Made by a program: the position numbers and the translations under genes
In this document: piece after piece, positions 1 to 9,711 of the stretch
Layout: the number at the start of each line of letters is the position of its first letter
Position numbering within the stretch: position 1 is the first letter of the stretch
Source: Mediterraneibacter faecis JCM 15917
Lineage (GTDB): Bacteria > Bacillota > Clostridia > Lachnospirales > Lachnospiraceae
Assembly: GCA_001312505.1 (NCBI GenBank)
Contig: BBDW01000001.1
Coordinates: forward strand, 1-64,000
DNA length: 64,000 nucleotides
Direction: 5' to 3'
Notes under the pieces: generated by a model
Database searches by the model: none
What the model was told of the DNA's origin: nothing
What the model saw: the letters and a program-made list of their open reading frames with translations, nothing else

Positions 1-252
1 GGGGGGGCTTTTAGTTTACTGAGAAAGCTATTACAGGTAAGCGTAAAATTCTTGTTACTGTTCACTCCCGTGTCAATCACTACGCTGATTGACACGGAGG
101 ATGCGTGTTTTGACTTGAATGCATCTCGCCCCCATCGCCAAAGGCGATTTAAAATGGCGAGATGCGTTGCTGGTCGCACATCGTGTGAACAGTAACAAAG
201 TCTTTGATATAGAATGCATACGGTGATGTAAGGTAAAAGAAGGGAGAACGGA
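1..252. other. Leader region upstream of nudF
   Basis: No gene is visible. The window opens with a run of seven G. Positions 54-196 are the first copy of a 143-bp inverted-repeat element (separate entry). The remaining about 55 bases before the nudF start contain an AGAAGGGAG ribosome-binding site at about 238-246. I could not find a convincing promoter. Confidence 0.6.
54..196. repeat. 143-bp inverted-repeat element, copy A
   Basis: The ends are perfect 12-bp inverted repeats (GTTACTGTTCAC at 54-65, GTGAACAGTAAC at 185-196). Inside are two further self-complementary blocks: CCGTGTCAATCA with TGATTGACACGG at about 68-97, and GCATCTCGCC with GGCGAGATGC around 121-166, which itself encloses ATCGCC/GGCGAT. 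A near-identical copy lies at 13325-13466. The two differ by one substitution and by a C run of five here versus four there. It encodes no protein, so it resembles a MITE or REP-like element rather than an IS. It ends 56 bases before the nudF start. Confidence 0.85.
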
Positions 253-791
253 ATGAGCGAGAAGATTAAAAGAATTAACAGAGAATTGAAATTTAAAGGA
301 AAGATTCTTGATTTTTATCAGGACACGATAGAAGTGGACGGGGATCATACCGTAGTATGGGATTTTATAGGTCATAAAGGAGCAGCAGCGGTAGTTCCGG
401 TTACAGCAGATGGTAAGATTTTGATGGTGAGACAGTATAGAAATGCGCTGGATCGATATACATTGGAGATTCCGGCAGGAGCACTTGATGAAGTGGGAGA
501 ACCTGGTATAGAGTGTGCTTCCCGTGAATTAGAGGAAGAGACAGGGTATCGCAGCGAGAATCTGGAGTGGCTGATCACTTTACGGACAACAGTAGCATTT
601 TGTAACGAACGGATTGAAGTTATGTGGCACATGATCTGATACCGTCAAAACAGCATTTGGATGAAGATGAATTTATTGAACTTGGCGCTTATACAATAGA
701 AGAATTGAAGGAAAAGATCTTTTCAGGTGAGATTGAAGATGCGAAGACAGTTTCTTCTTTGATGGCTTATGCTGTAAAGTATGGAAAATGA
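253..791 (+). CDS. nudF: NUDIX hydrolase, ADP-ribose pyrophosphatase type (frameshifted)
   Basis: Probable hydrolysis of ADP-ribose to AMP and ribose 5-phosphate in the cytoplasm. The Nudix box is visible (GALDEVGEPGIECASRELEE followed by ETGY, residues about 77-100), preceded by the typical VRQYRNALDRYTLEIPAG segment. The frame breaks near 620 where a TTT appears as TT. Restoring one T gives EVYVAHDLIPSKQHLDEDEF and runs to a stop at 789-791, about 179 residues, the usual family length. The next gene is spoIIM, and nudF-spoIIM adjacency is common in Bacillus and clostridia. Start chosen from AGAAGGGAG seven bases upstream. Confidence 0.9.
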
Positions 792-914
792 TTGAATGCC
801 GACAATAAGTAGCATCGCTGCCGCATGAGAAAAACCAGACACTCATATAATGGTGTGGAAGATTGAGGATAAAAATATATCCGCAGAACATTTTATAGGG
901 TGGGAGGAATACTG

Positions 915-1458
915 GTGAAGGCATTTCGTACAGGACATTACTTTCTGGCTCTGTTTTTTACAGGCTTTTTGACAGGAATCTTGATTGTCAATTATATATG
1001 GGGGAGAACAGCTGAGCCTGATCGGAACTTTTACAGAAGTTTATCTTATGAGATTAAAGAATGAGAAGATATCTTTTCAACAGTACATTTGGTATTTGAT
1101 TCAGGTACGGGGAATTTTTTTCCTGATGCTGTTTTTGGCGATGGGAATCCGGATCAGAAAAATTGTGGCAGCGTTTTTTCTTCTGTGGACCGGGATGTCA
1201 GGAGGAATTTTACTGTCAGAGGCAGTGGCAGAATTAGGAATGAAGGGAAGTATTCTTTGTGTGGCAGGACTATTTCCACAGTTCCTTTTTTATGTTCCGG
1301 CAGTTCTTGTGCTTTTGCGCTTTTGTTGGAACTATCCACAGAATCAGTGGAACAGGCAAAAAACGTTCTTTGTATGCGGTTTGTTTTTGATTGGGATTTT
1401 TTCAGAATCCTGTCTTAATCCGTGGCTGATTCAAAAGATTGTAAATATTCTTTTTTGA
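915..1458 (+). CDS. spoIIM: SpoIIM-like stage II sporulation membrane protein (frameshifted)
   Basis: Hydrophobic protein of about 180 residues with several membrane segments. The call rests on its position directly after nudF, its size, and the SpoIIM-like core (a hydrophobic stretch followed by GMSGGILLSEAVAELG). SpoIIM belongs to the DMP peptidoglycan-remodelling complex needed for engulfment. The apparent TTG-started frame at 985 lacks the first membrane segment. A GTG at 915 behind GGGAGGAATACTG gives VKAFRTGHYFLALFFTGFLT and joins the main frame if the five G at 1000-1004 are really four (NYIWGEQLS). The 3' end overlaps the convergent flippase gene by 44 bases. Confidence 0.7.
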
Positions 1459-2767
1459 TTTCGTGGGAAAGTGTGAGTAATGCAACGAGGCAGACAGTTG
1501 ATTGACTGATGAAAAGTCCCCCCCATAGGTATCCTGTGATTCCATAGTGCGGGATTCCGAAATATACACTAAGAATGCGGATGGATAATCCAAGAAGATT
1601 GATCATCAGCGTCAGGGCTGTAAGTCCCAGTCCATTGATTGCACTGAGAAGAGCGGAACTTGTGTACAGGAAAGGGCAGATCCAGGCAAGCGTTATGATG
1701 AAATTGCCGGCTAAAGTACTGTGAAACAGGAAGTTTCCGAGGAAAGATCCAGTAAGAAGAAAGAAGACAGAACACAGAAGACCAAGGGAGAAACATCCTC
1801 CGGCAGCCTTTTTTATAAGGAGAAATGTCTCTTTTGAAGAGTTTTCAGCTTGCTTTTGTGCGACTGCTGGAATTAAAAGCAGGCTGACTGAGTTAGTGAG
1901 TGCACAGGGAAAAAGGATACATGGTAATGCCATTCCGGTCAGTACTCCATAAATACTGAGAGCTTCGGAAGCGCTGTGAGATGCAAGCTCAAGGCAGACA
2001 GGGATTGAAGCTGCTTCAATTCCCTGCAAGAATGTAATTGCTGTGCGATTAACTGTCAATGGAACAGAGAGGCGTAGCAATTCAGAACAAGATTTTGAGA
2101 TAGAAAGAATATATGGAGAATCGGCATCAAAACCCTTCTTCTTCAGTGAAAAAAGCGAGTAGCCTGCTGCTGCAAGTTCTCCGAAAATAATACCTGATAC
2201 AGCCAATGGAATCTCAGGGTGAACTCCACGGTGTATAAAAATAAAATATAAAACAAAAACAGAAGAAATTCGAACAAATTGCTCGATTAACTGTGAAATA
2301 GCCGGGACAGAGGTTCTTTGCAGACCATAGTGATAACCACAGATACAACTGTGGACAGAAGCCGCTGGAAGTGCAAGAACGATCAGATATAATAGTGTTG
2401 CACATCTTGGATCTCCAAGAAAACGATTTGAAAGAAAAACGGAATTCTTCTGTACCAGAAAAGTACAAATCAGAGAAATCAGAACAGAAAGAATCAGACC
2501 TGTCTGGAAAATCAACTTTCCGTCCTGCGTTCGGCCAAGGGAGTGAAAGCGAGAGACACTTCTGGAAATGGCAGTTTCAAGACCTGAAGTACTCAAAGAC
2601 AGGCAGAGTGCGTAGAAAGGGAAAATTAACTGATAAAGTCCGACCTGTTCTTCTCCAAAGGTATGGCTTAAGAAAATACGGAAAAAGAATCCGAGAATGC
2701 GGCTTACAAGACCGGCAGATGTGAGAATCAGTGTTCCTTTAATCAAAGAATGTTTTTTTCTAAACAT
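1415..2767 (-). CDS. SpoVB/MurJ-type polysaccharide flippase (MOP superfamily)
   Basis: 450-residue polytopic membrane protein with about a dozen hydrophobic segments. It opens with a short basic stretch and SAGLVSRILGFFFRIFLS, the N-terminal signature of the SpoVB/MVF branch of the MOP exporters. These proteins move lipid-linked saccharides across the membrane, and in sporulating species SpoVB serves cortex synthesis. Which substrate applies here cannot be read from sequence. Near the C-terminus the protein reads YLWGGLF. Relatives have a single Gly, and the codons lie in a 7-base C run (1518-1524), so one Gly is probably artefactual. Transcribed divergently from the Rrf2 gene. Confidence 0.85.
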   Translation of the reverse strand: MFRKKHSLIKGTLILTSAGLVSRILGFFFRIFLSHTFGEEQVGLYQLIFPFYALCLSLSTSGLETAISRSVSRFHSLGRTQDGKLIFQTGLILSVLISLICTFLVQKNSVFLSNRFLGDPRCATLLYLIVLALPAASVHSCICGYHYGLQRTSVPAISQLIEQFVRISSVFVLYFIFIHRGVHPEIPLAVSGIIFGELAAAGYSLFSLKKKGFDADSPYILSISKSCSELLRLSVPLTVNRTAITFLQGIEAASIPVCLELASHSASEALSIYGVLTGMALPCILFPCALTNSVSLLLIPAVAQKQAENSSKETFLLIKKAAGGCFSLGLLCSVFFLLTGSFLGNFLFHSTLAGNFIITLAWICPFLYTSSALLSAINGLGLTALTLMINLLGLSIRILSVYFGIPHYGITGYLWGGLFISQSTVCLVALLTLSHEIKKEYLQSFESATD

Positions 2768-2786
2768 AATACCCTCATGTCAAGAT

Positions 2787-2817
2787 GATTGCTGCCACGT
2801 GCAACGCGGACAGTAAC
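2787..2817. repeat. Degenerate end of the TTACTGTTCAC repeat family
   Basis: The stretch TTGCTGCCACGTGCAACGCG followed by GACAGTAAC resembles the right-hand 30 bases of the 143-bp element (TTGCTGGTCGCACATCGTGT then GAACAGTAAC). It lies just upstream of the flippase gene on its own strand. The match is short and imperfect. Confidence 0.5.
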
Positions 2818-2860
2818 CAGAAATGAACTTATTTTTAAACAACATATTCAAGAAACATCC

Positions 2861-2889
2861 TTGACAGAACGTAAGACTGGTGATATCCT
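2861..2889 (+). promoter_or_regulatory. Sigma-A promoter of the Rrf2-isc operon
   Basis: TTGACA at 2861-2866 and TATCCT at 2884-2889 with a 17-base spacer, about 60 bases before the Rrf2 GTG start. The -35 is consensus and the -10 is weaker. The position just ahead of a regulator gene and the adjoining palindrome support it. Confidence 0.65.
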
Positions 2890-2901
2890 ACAAAAGGAAA
2901 C

Positions 2902-2918
2902 CCTAGCATAATACTAGG
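2902..2918. promoter_or_regulatory. Putative Rrf2/IscR operator
   Basis: The palindrome CCTAG-N7-CTAGG begins 13 bases after the -10 box, covering the likely transcription start. Position and symmetry fit autoregulation by the Rrf2-type Fe-S regulator encoded immediately downstream. Binding by that protein is inferred, not shown. Confidence 0.6.
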
Positions 2919-2946
2919 AAAAGGAAAAGAAAAAGAAGGTGAAGAT

Positions 2947-3408
2947 GTGAAACTGTCAACAAAGGGGAAATACGGATTGCGTGCCTTGATCGATCTGGCC
3001 CAATACAGTGAAGATTCTCCGGTTTCCATCACAAGTATTGCAAGACGTCAGGATATTTCAGAACGATATCTGGAACAATTGATGTCGAAGCTGAAAAAAG
3101 CAGGATTTGTCAAGAGTATCCGAGGTGCAAATGGTGGATATGTCTTAGCAAAGGAAGCAAAAGATATTTCTGTAGGAGATGTGCTTCGTGCACTGGAAGG
3201 AAATCTTGAACCAGTAGAATGCGCCGGACTTGATCCGGAAGGAGAATGCAAAGGTGCGGACAGCTGTGTGACAAAGTATGTGTGGAAACGAATCAATGAT
3301 AGTATTAACCAGACAGTAGATGAAATCTGGCTGAACCAACTGGTGACAGAAAGTAAATGTCTTGGACATACAGACAATCATTTGGATTATACAAAGTGTA
3401 AAAACTGA
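2947..3408 (+). CDS. iscR: Rrf2/IscR-family Fe-S sensing transcriptional regulator
   Basis: 153 residues. An N-terminal winged helix (MKLSTKGKYGLRALIDLAQY, with recognition region ISERYLEQLMSKLKKAGFVK) is followed by three clustered cysteines at about residues 92-106 (spacing C-X7-C-X6-C) that in IscR bind a [2Fe-2S] cluster. The role expected is repression of Fe-S assembly genes according to cluster supply. GTG start at 2947 behind an AGAAGGTGAAG site; the next in-frame ATG would cut into the winged helix. It heads an operon with iscS and iscU. Confidence 0.9.
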   Translation: MKLSTKGKYGLRALIDLAQYSEDSPVSITSIARRQDISERYLEQLMSKLKKAGFVKSIRGANGGYVLAKEAKDISVGDVLRALEGNLEPVECAGLDPEGECKGADSCVTKYVWKRINDSINQTVDEIWLNQLVTESKCLGHTDNHLDYTKCKN

Positions 3409-3483
3409 AAAGAATCATTGTCTACAATTATTTGTGAACAGTAAGAAAACAAAGTAGATAAAATAAAAGTGAGGTAACAGGTA

Positions 3484-4674
3484 ATGGGAAAATTAATTTA
3501 TCTTGATAATGCAGCAACAACAAAGACAGCACCGGAAGTTGTGGATGCGATGCTCCCATATTTTACAGAGCATTTTGGCAACCCATCCAGTGTTTATGGT
3601 TTTGCGGCTGCGAATAAAGAAGTGATCACAAAACAGAGAGAAATCATAGCAAAAGCACTTGGTGCGAAGACAGAGGAGATTTATTTCACAGCTGGTGGTT
3701 CTGAATCTGATAACTGGGCGCTGAAAGCTACAGCTGAGGCTTATGAATCAAAGGGAAAACATATCATTACAACAAAGATTGAACATCATGCAATCCTTCA
3801 TACAGGAGAATATCTCCAGAAGAGAGGATATGAAGTGACTTATCTGGATGTAGATGAGAATGGTATTGTCAGTCCGGAAGCTGTTGAAGCAGCGATCCGT
3901 CCGGATACAATTCTGGTCAGCGTAATGTTTGCAAACAATGAGATCGGAAGTATTCAGCCAATCAAAGAAATCGGAGAGATTGCACACAAACATGGAGTAC
4001 TTTTCCATACAGATGCTGTCCAGGCGTTTGGTCAGGTACCGATCAATGTAGATGAGATGAATATTGATATGCTCAGTTCCAGTGGACATAAACTGAACGG
4101 ACCAAAGGGAATCGGTTTCCTTTATATCAGAAAAGGTGTGAAGATCCGCTCCTTCGTCCATGGTGGAGCACAGGAGAGAAAGCGCCGTGCAGGAACAGAG
4201 AATGTACCTGGAATCGTTGGACTTGGAAAAGCAGTTGAACTTGCAATGGCTTCTATGGATCAGAGAATGAAACAGGAGACAGAACTCCGCGATTATGCAA
4301 TCTCCAGAATTGAGAAAGAGATTCCATATTGCAGACTGAACGGAGACCGTGTGAAACGTCTTCCGAATAACATTAACTTCAGCTTCCAGTTTGTAGAGGG
4401 TGAATCCCTCCTGATCATGCTGGATATGAAAGGAATCTGTGCATCCAGTGGTTCAGCTTGTACATCAGGCTCTCTGGATCCATCCCATGTCCTTCTTGCA
4501 ATCGGACTGCCGCATGAGATCGCACATGGTTCCCTTCGTATGACACTTGGAGCTGATATAACAAAAGAAGATATCGACTATACAGTAGATCAGCTTAAAG
4601 AGATTGTTGCACATCTGCGCAGTATGTCTCCACTCTACGAAGATTTTATAAAAAAGCAGCAGAAGAATGCATAA
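3484..4674 (+). CDS. iscS: Cysteine desulfurase (NifS/IscS)
   Basis: 396-residue PLP enzyme that takes sulfur from cysteine as a persulfide, leaving alanine, for Fe-S clusters and tRNA thiolation. The start IYLDNAATTKTAPEVVDAM is typical. The PLP lysine lies in SSGHKLNGPKG (residue about 204) and the catalytic cysteine in the loop ASSGSACTSGSLDP (about 325-330). Starts at ATG 3484 after GAGGTAAC. It is followed 73 bases later by its scaffold partner iscU, and by mnmA, which uses the same sulfur. Confidence 0.97.
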   Translation: MGKLIYLDNAATTKTAPEVVDAMLPYFTEHFGNPSSVYGFAAANKEVITKQREIIAKALGAKTEEIYFTAGGSESDNWALKATAEAYESKGKHIITTKIEHHAILHTGEYLQKRGYEVTYLDVDENGIVSPEAVEAAIRPDTILVSVMFANNEIGSIQPIKEIGEIAHKHGVLFHTDAVQAFGQVPINVDEMNIDMLSSSGHKLNGPKGIGFLYIRKGVKIRSFVHGGAQERKRRAGTENVPGIVGLGKAVELAMASMDQRMKQETELRDYAISRIEKEIPYCRLNGDRVKRLPNNINFSFQFVEGESLLIMLDMKGICASSGSACTSGSLDPSHVLLAIGLPHEIAHGSLRMTLGADITKEDIDYTVDQLKEIVAHLRSMSPLYEDFIKKQQKNA

Positions 4675-4747
4675 GCCAGAATGACTTAAAAGAAAAATAC
4701 AAACTAATTTTTGAATAAAAAGATAAACAAAATGGAGGAATTATATA

Positions 4748-5191
4748 ATGTATACAGAAAAGGTAATGGATCATTTTCAGCATCCAAGAAATGTAGGAGA
4801 GATTGAGAACGCCAGCGGTGTAGGAACAGTTGGAAATGCAAAATGTGGAGATATCATGAGAATCTATCTTGACATTGATGACAACCAGATCATCCGCGAT
4901 GTGAAATTCAAAACATTCGGATGTGGAGCAGCTGTTGCAACTTCCAGTATGGCAACAGAGATGGTTAAAGGGAAAAGCATTCAGGAAGCAATGGAAGTAA
5001 CAAACAAAGCCGTTATGGAAGCTCTTGACGGACTTCCACCGGTAAAAGTTCACTGCTCTCTGCTTGCAGAAGAGGCAATCCATGCAGCACTCTGGGATTA
5101 TGCAGAGAAACATGGGATTAAGATTGAAGGCCTGAAGAAACCAAAGTCAGATATTCACGAAGGTGAAGAAGCAGAGGAAGAGGAATATTAA
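4748..5191 (+). CDS. iscU: Fe-S cluster scaffold protein (NifU/IscU N-terminal type)
   Basis: 147 residues. The three ligand cysteines are present in NAKCGD, FKTFGCGAAVA and VHCSLLAEEAIHAAL, with the conserved start MYTEKVMDHFQHPRNVGEI. It receives sulfur from IscS and assembles clusters for transfer to apoproteins. The tail (residues about 130-147) is an acidic extension rich in Glu, as in many Lachnospiraceae homologues. Its stop overlaps the mnmA start by one base (TAATG), indicating translational coupling. Confidence 0.96.
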   Translation: MYTEKVMDHFQHPRNVGEIENASGVGTVGNAKCGDIMRIYLDIDDNQIIRDVKFKTFGCGAAVATSSMATEMVKGKSIQEAMEVTNKAVMEALDGLPPVKVHCSLLAEEAIHAALWDYAEKHGIKIEGLKKPKSDIHEGEEAEEEEY

Positions 5192-6267
5192 TGAGCAAAG
5201 GCAAAGTTGTTGTAGGTATGTCCGGAGGAGTTGACTCCTCTGTGGCAGCCTGGCTTTTAAAAGAACAAGGCTATGATGTGATCGGTGTGACAATGCAGAT
5301 TTGGCAGGATGAGGAAAATGAAGTTCAAGAAGAAAACGGCGGCTGTTGTGGGCTCAGTGCGGTAGACGATGCAAGACGTGTTGCATCGTCTATTGGTATT
5401 CCGTATTATGTGATGAATTTTAAACAGGAATTCCAGAAAAATGTAATTGATTACTTTACAAAAGAATACCTGAACGGAAGAACACCTAATCCATGTATTG
5501 CCTGTAACCGCTATGTGAAATGGGAAGCTCTTTTGCAGAGAAGTCTTTCAATTGGAGCAGATTATATTGCAACAGGACATTATGCAAGGATTGATAAGCT
5601 CCCGAACGGAAGATATGCAATCCGCAGATCTGCAACGCTTGCGAAAGACCAGACTTATGCACTTTATAATCTGACACAGGAACAGCTGGAACATACATTG
5701 ATGCCGGTTGGAAATTATTCAAAAGATCAGATCCGTGAGATGGCAGAAAAAATCGGACTGCAGGTGGCAAATAAACCGGATAGTCAGGATATCTGTTTTG
5801 TTCCGGATGGAGACTATGCATCTTTTATTGAAGAAAACGCAGATGCTCCGATTCGTCAGGGAAATTTCGTGACACCGGATGGGAAGATCCTTGGAAAACA
5901 CAAAGGAATCATTCATTATACAGTAGGACAGCGTAAAGGACTTGGGCTTGCATTAGGGTATCCTGCATTTGTACTGGAGATACGTCCGGAGACAGATGAA
6001 GTTGTAATCGGAACGTATGAAGAATCATTGACGCATACACTGCGTGCCAATGAGTTGAATTTTATGAGCGTGGAAGATCTTACAGAACCGAAGCGTGTGT
6101 TTGCAAAGATTCGTTATAACCACAAAGGAGCCTGGTGTACCGTGGAGAAGACAGGAGAAGATGAGATTACCTGTATATTCGATGAACCAATCCGTGCAGT
6201 AACACCGGGACAGGCAGTTGTTCTGTATGATGGAGAATATGTATTAGGAGGCGGCACAATATTATGA
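5191..6267 (+). CDS. mnmA: tRNA-specific 2-thiouridylase
   Basis: 358 residues. Makes 2-thiouridine at the wobble base of tRNA Lys, Glu and Gln, taking sulfur passed on from IscS. The PP-loop is visible at residues 7-17 (GMSGGVDSSVAAWLL). The two catalytic cysteines lie in NPCIACNRYVKW and in DSQDICFVPDGDY. The tRNA-binding and beta-barrel C-terminal domains are complete. The stop overlaps the next gene by four bases (ATGA). Confidence 0.97.
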   Translation: MSKGKVVVGMSGGVDSSVAAWLLKEQGYDVIGVTMQIWQDEENEVQEENGGCCGLSAVDDARRVASSIGIPYYVMNFKQEFQKNVIDYFTKEYLNGRTPNPCIACNRYVKWEALLQRSLSIGADYIATGHYARIDKLPNGRYAIRRSATLAKDQTYALYNLTQEQLEHTLMPVGNYSKDQIREMAEKIGLQVANKPDSQDICFVPDGDYASFIEENADAPIRQGNFVTPDGKILGKHKGIIHYTVGQRKGLGLALGYPAFVLEIRPETDEVVIGTYEESLTHTLRANELNFMSVEDLTEPKRVFAKIRYNHKGAWCTVEKTGEDEITCIFDEPIRAVTPGQAVVLYDGEYVLGGGTIL

Positions 6268-7090
6268 TAAGATGTGATGCCCACATGCATACAAGGTTTT
6301 CTGAGGATAGTGATGCATCCGTACATTCTATGCTTGATGCAGCAATAGAAAGGGGAATGGAAGCAGTCTGTATTACAGATCATCTGGATAAAGATTTCCC
6401 GCAGACTCCGGATTTTCCGGCAGGAGCATTTCTGTTTGATCTGGGAAACTATTTTCAGAGGTTGACACAGTTAAAAGAAGAATATCAGAAGAAACTGGAA
6501 GTCCGAATCGGTGTAGAGATCGGACTTCAGCCGCATCTGGGGGGGAATATTACCGGAATCTGACAGAGAAATATCCATTTGATTTTGTGATAGGATCAGT
6601 GCATCTGATTCATGGACAGGATCCGTATTATAGAACTTTTTTTGAAGGTCGAAGTGATGAGGAAGCTTATCAGGAAGCTTTTCAGGTGACGATAGAGAAT
6701 TTGAAAAAGGTAAATTCTTTTGACAGCCTGGGACATCTGGACTACGTTGTCCGTTATGGAACGCATCAGGCGGAGGAATATTCCTATAAAAAGTATGCGG
6801 AAGAGATCGACGAAATTCTGAAAATTCTGATTGCACAGGGAAAAGGACTTGAGATGAATATGGCCGGGATGAAGTATGGGCTTGTATTTCCGAACCCACA
6901 TCCGGATGTGATCAGAAGATATAGAGAACTCGGTGGTGAAATTGTCACAATTGGTGCAGATGCACACCGTCCGGAACATGTCGCTTTTGACTTTGACAAG
7001 GCTGGCGAGATACTTATAAGCTGTGGTTTTAGTTATTATGCAGAATTTAAGGGGGGGCGGAAACCGATATTTAAGAGAATTGTTCCATAA
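6264..7090 (+). CDS. PHP-domain phosphatase, histidinol-phosphatase (HisJ) type (frameshifted)
   Basis: About 274 residues once repaired. The N-terminal DAHMHTRFSEDS and later ITDHLD, GSVHLIHG, LGHLDYVV and GADAHRPEHV are the metal-binding motifs of PHP phosphoesterases of the HisJ group, which remove phosphate from histidinol phosphate. No other his genes are near, so the substrate is uncertain. The frame breaks at the seven-G run 6539-6545: five G would give PHLGEYYRNLTEKYP and join the two halves. A second seven-G run at 7051-7057 adds an unexpected Gly (FKGGRKPIF, expected FKGRKPIF). Coupled by ATGA overlap to mnmA. Confidence 0.85.
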
Positions 7091-7115
7091 AAATCGAATT
7101 ATATGGATTTAAGGG

Positions 7116-7144
7116 TTGAATTTTTGTTTCTGTTTTAGTACAAT
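7116..7144 (+). promoter_or_regulatory. Promoter of the glycolytic gene gap
   Basis: TTGAAT (7116-7121) and TACAAT (7139-7144) with a 17-base spacer, about 100 bases upstream of the gap start. Confidence 0.75.
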
Positions 7145-7154
7145 GAATCTAGTT

Positions 7155-7192
7155 GATGAATATTTAACAATTATCGCTTTGTTAAATTCATC
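7155..7192 (+). promoter_or_regulatory. Palindrome in the gap 5' leader
   Basis: GATGAATATTTAACAA at 7155-7170 is nearly complementary to TTTGTTAAATTCATC at 7178-7192, with a loop of about 7 bases. It lies directly after the transcription start, so it could be an operator or an mRNA-stabilising 5' hairpin. No CggR-like regulator is encoded nearby. Confidence 0.55.
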
Positions 7193-7235
7193 GCCATGGC
7201 TGGAGATACAGTCATAAATTTTTTAAACTTTTTAG

Positions 7236-8266
<1,031 letters not shown>

Positions 8267-8317
8267 TTCTTTTTGAGGAATTAGAATCTCAGAGATTTAT
8301 CTGAATTATTGACTCAC

Positions 8318-8360
8318 AATGGGGTCCGGTCTTATTGTAGGACCGGACCCCCCCATTTTC
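8318..8360 (+). terminator. Terminator hairpin between gap and pgk
   Basis: AATGGGGTCCGGTC at 8318-8331 pairs with GACCGGACC..ATT on the right arm, followed by TTT. The left arm has four G but the right arm has seven C (8348-8354), leaving three unpaired C. This is the only place where a run expansion can be judged without protein homology. Confidence 0.8.
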
Positions 8361-8424
8361 TTTGTGCAGAACAGATTCTGCACGTGAAAGTGACAGGAAA
8401 TAGAAATACAGGAGGCTATGAAAA

Positions 8425-9624
8425 ATGGCAGCACTTAATAAAAAATCCGTAGATGATATCAATGTAAAAGGAAAAAGAGTTCTTGTAAGATGTGACTTCA
8501 ACGTACCGCTTCAGGATGGAAAGATCACAGATGAGAACCGTATCGTGGCAGCTCTTCCTACAATCAAGAAGCTGATCGCTGATGGTGGCAAAGTAATTCT
8601 TTGCTCCCATCTTGGAAAACCGAAGGGAGAGCCGAAACCGGAACTTTCACTTGCACCGGTAGCAGTAAGACTTTCCGAGCTCCTTGGACAGGAAGTAAAA
8701 TTTGCAGCTGATCCGGAAGTTGTAGGACCGAACGCAAAAGCAGCTGTTGAAGCTATGAAAGATGGAGATGTTATCCTTCTTGAAAATACACGTTACAGAG
8801 CAGAAGAGACAAAGAATGGTGAAGCATTCAGCAAAGACCTTGCTTCTCTTTGCGATGTATTTGTAAACGATGCATTCGGAACAGCTCATAGAGCACACTG
8901 CTCTAACGTAGGTGTTACACAGTTTGTTGACACAGCAGTTGTTGGATATCTTATGCAGAAAGAAATCGATTTCCTTGGAAACGCAGTAGAGAATCCGGAA
9001 AGACCATTCGTTGCAATCCTTGGAGGATCTAAAGTATCCAGTAAGATTTCCGTAATCAACAACCTTCTTGACAAAGTTGACACACTGATCATTGGTGGCG
9101 GAATGTGCTATACATTTACAAAAGCTCAGGGCGGTAATGTAGGAAATTCCCTTCTTGAGGAAGATTACTTACAGTATGCACTTGACATGGTTAAGAAAGC
9201 AGAGGAGAAAGGTGTTAAACTTCTTCTTCCAGTAGATGCTGTTGCAGCAGATGCTTTCTCTAACGATGCAAATACAAAAGTTGTAGCTCAGAACGAGATC
9301 CCGGACGGATGGATGGGTCTTGATATCGGACCTAAGACAGCTGAGATGTTCGCTGATGCTGTTAAATCTGCGAAGACAGTTGTATGGAACGGACCAATGG
9401 GATGCTTCGAGATGCCAAAATTCGCTGATGGAACAAAGGCAGTCGCAGAAGCACTTGCCAACACAGATGCTGTAACAATCATCGGTGGTGGAGATTCTGC
9501 AGCAGCTGTTAACCAGCTTGGATATGGTGACAAGATGACACATATCTCTACAGGTGGTGGAGCTTCTCTTGAATTCCTCGAAGGAAAAGAACTTCCGGGA
9601 GTAGCGGCAGCTAACGATAAATAA
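8425..9624 (+). CDS. pgk: Phosphoglycerate kinase
   Basis: 399 residues, intact. Transfers phosphate from 1,3-bisphosphoglycerate to ADP. The N-terminal substrate-binding motif [13 protein letters not shown] and the C-terminal nucleotide-binding [13 protein letters not shown] and [14 protein letters not shown] are clear. ATG at 8425 after an AGGAGGC site. Follows gap and precedes tpiA in the same direction, each separated by a hairpin, so expression can be tuned gene by gene. Confidence 0.98.
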   Translation: MAALNKKSVDDINVKGKRVLVRCDFNVPLQDGKITDENRIVAALPTIKKLIADGGKVILCSHLGKPKGEPKPELSLAPVAVRLSELLGQEVKFAADPEVVGPNAKAAVEAMKDGDVILLENTRYRAEETKNGEAFSKDLASLCDVFVNDAFGTAHRAHCSNVGVTQFVDTAVVGYLMQKEIDFLGNAVENPERPFVAILGGSKVSSKISVINNLLDKVDTLIIGGGMCYTFTKAQGGNVGNSLLEEDYLQYALDMVKKAEEKGVKLLLPVDAVAADAFSNDANTKVVAQNEIPDGWMGLDIGPKTAEMFADAVKSAKTVVWNGPMGCFEMPKFADGTKAVAEALANTDAVTIIGGGDSAAAVNQLGYGDKMTHISTGGGASLEFLEGKELPGVAAANDK

Positions 9625-9650
9625 TAAGAATCTGTAATTACAGATCAGAA

Positions 9651-9682
9651 GAAACCCGTGTTGTTACATTTTACACGGGTTC
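9651..9682 (+). terminator. Hairpin between pgk and tpiA
   Basis: GAAACCCGTGT pairs with ACACGGGTTC around an 11-base loop, but without a clear T-run. It could be a partial terminator or an RNA processing or stabilising hairpin. Confidence 0.5.
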
Positions 9683-9711
9683 TGAATATAAAATTCAAGG
9701 AGATAAGAACA

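Noticed and set aside
54-196. IS element or transposase remnant
   Set aside because: The 143-bp unit has terminal inverted repeats but no coding capacity, and I see no clear target duplication.
73-375. Minus-strand open frame across the 143-bp element
   Set aside because: It is low-complexity shadow sequence without a ribosome site and crosses the repeat and the start of nudF.
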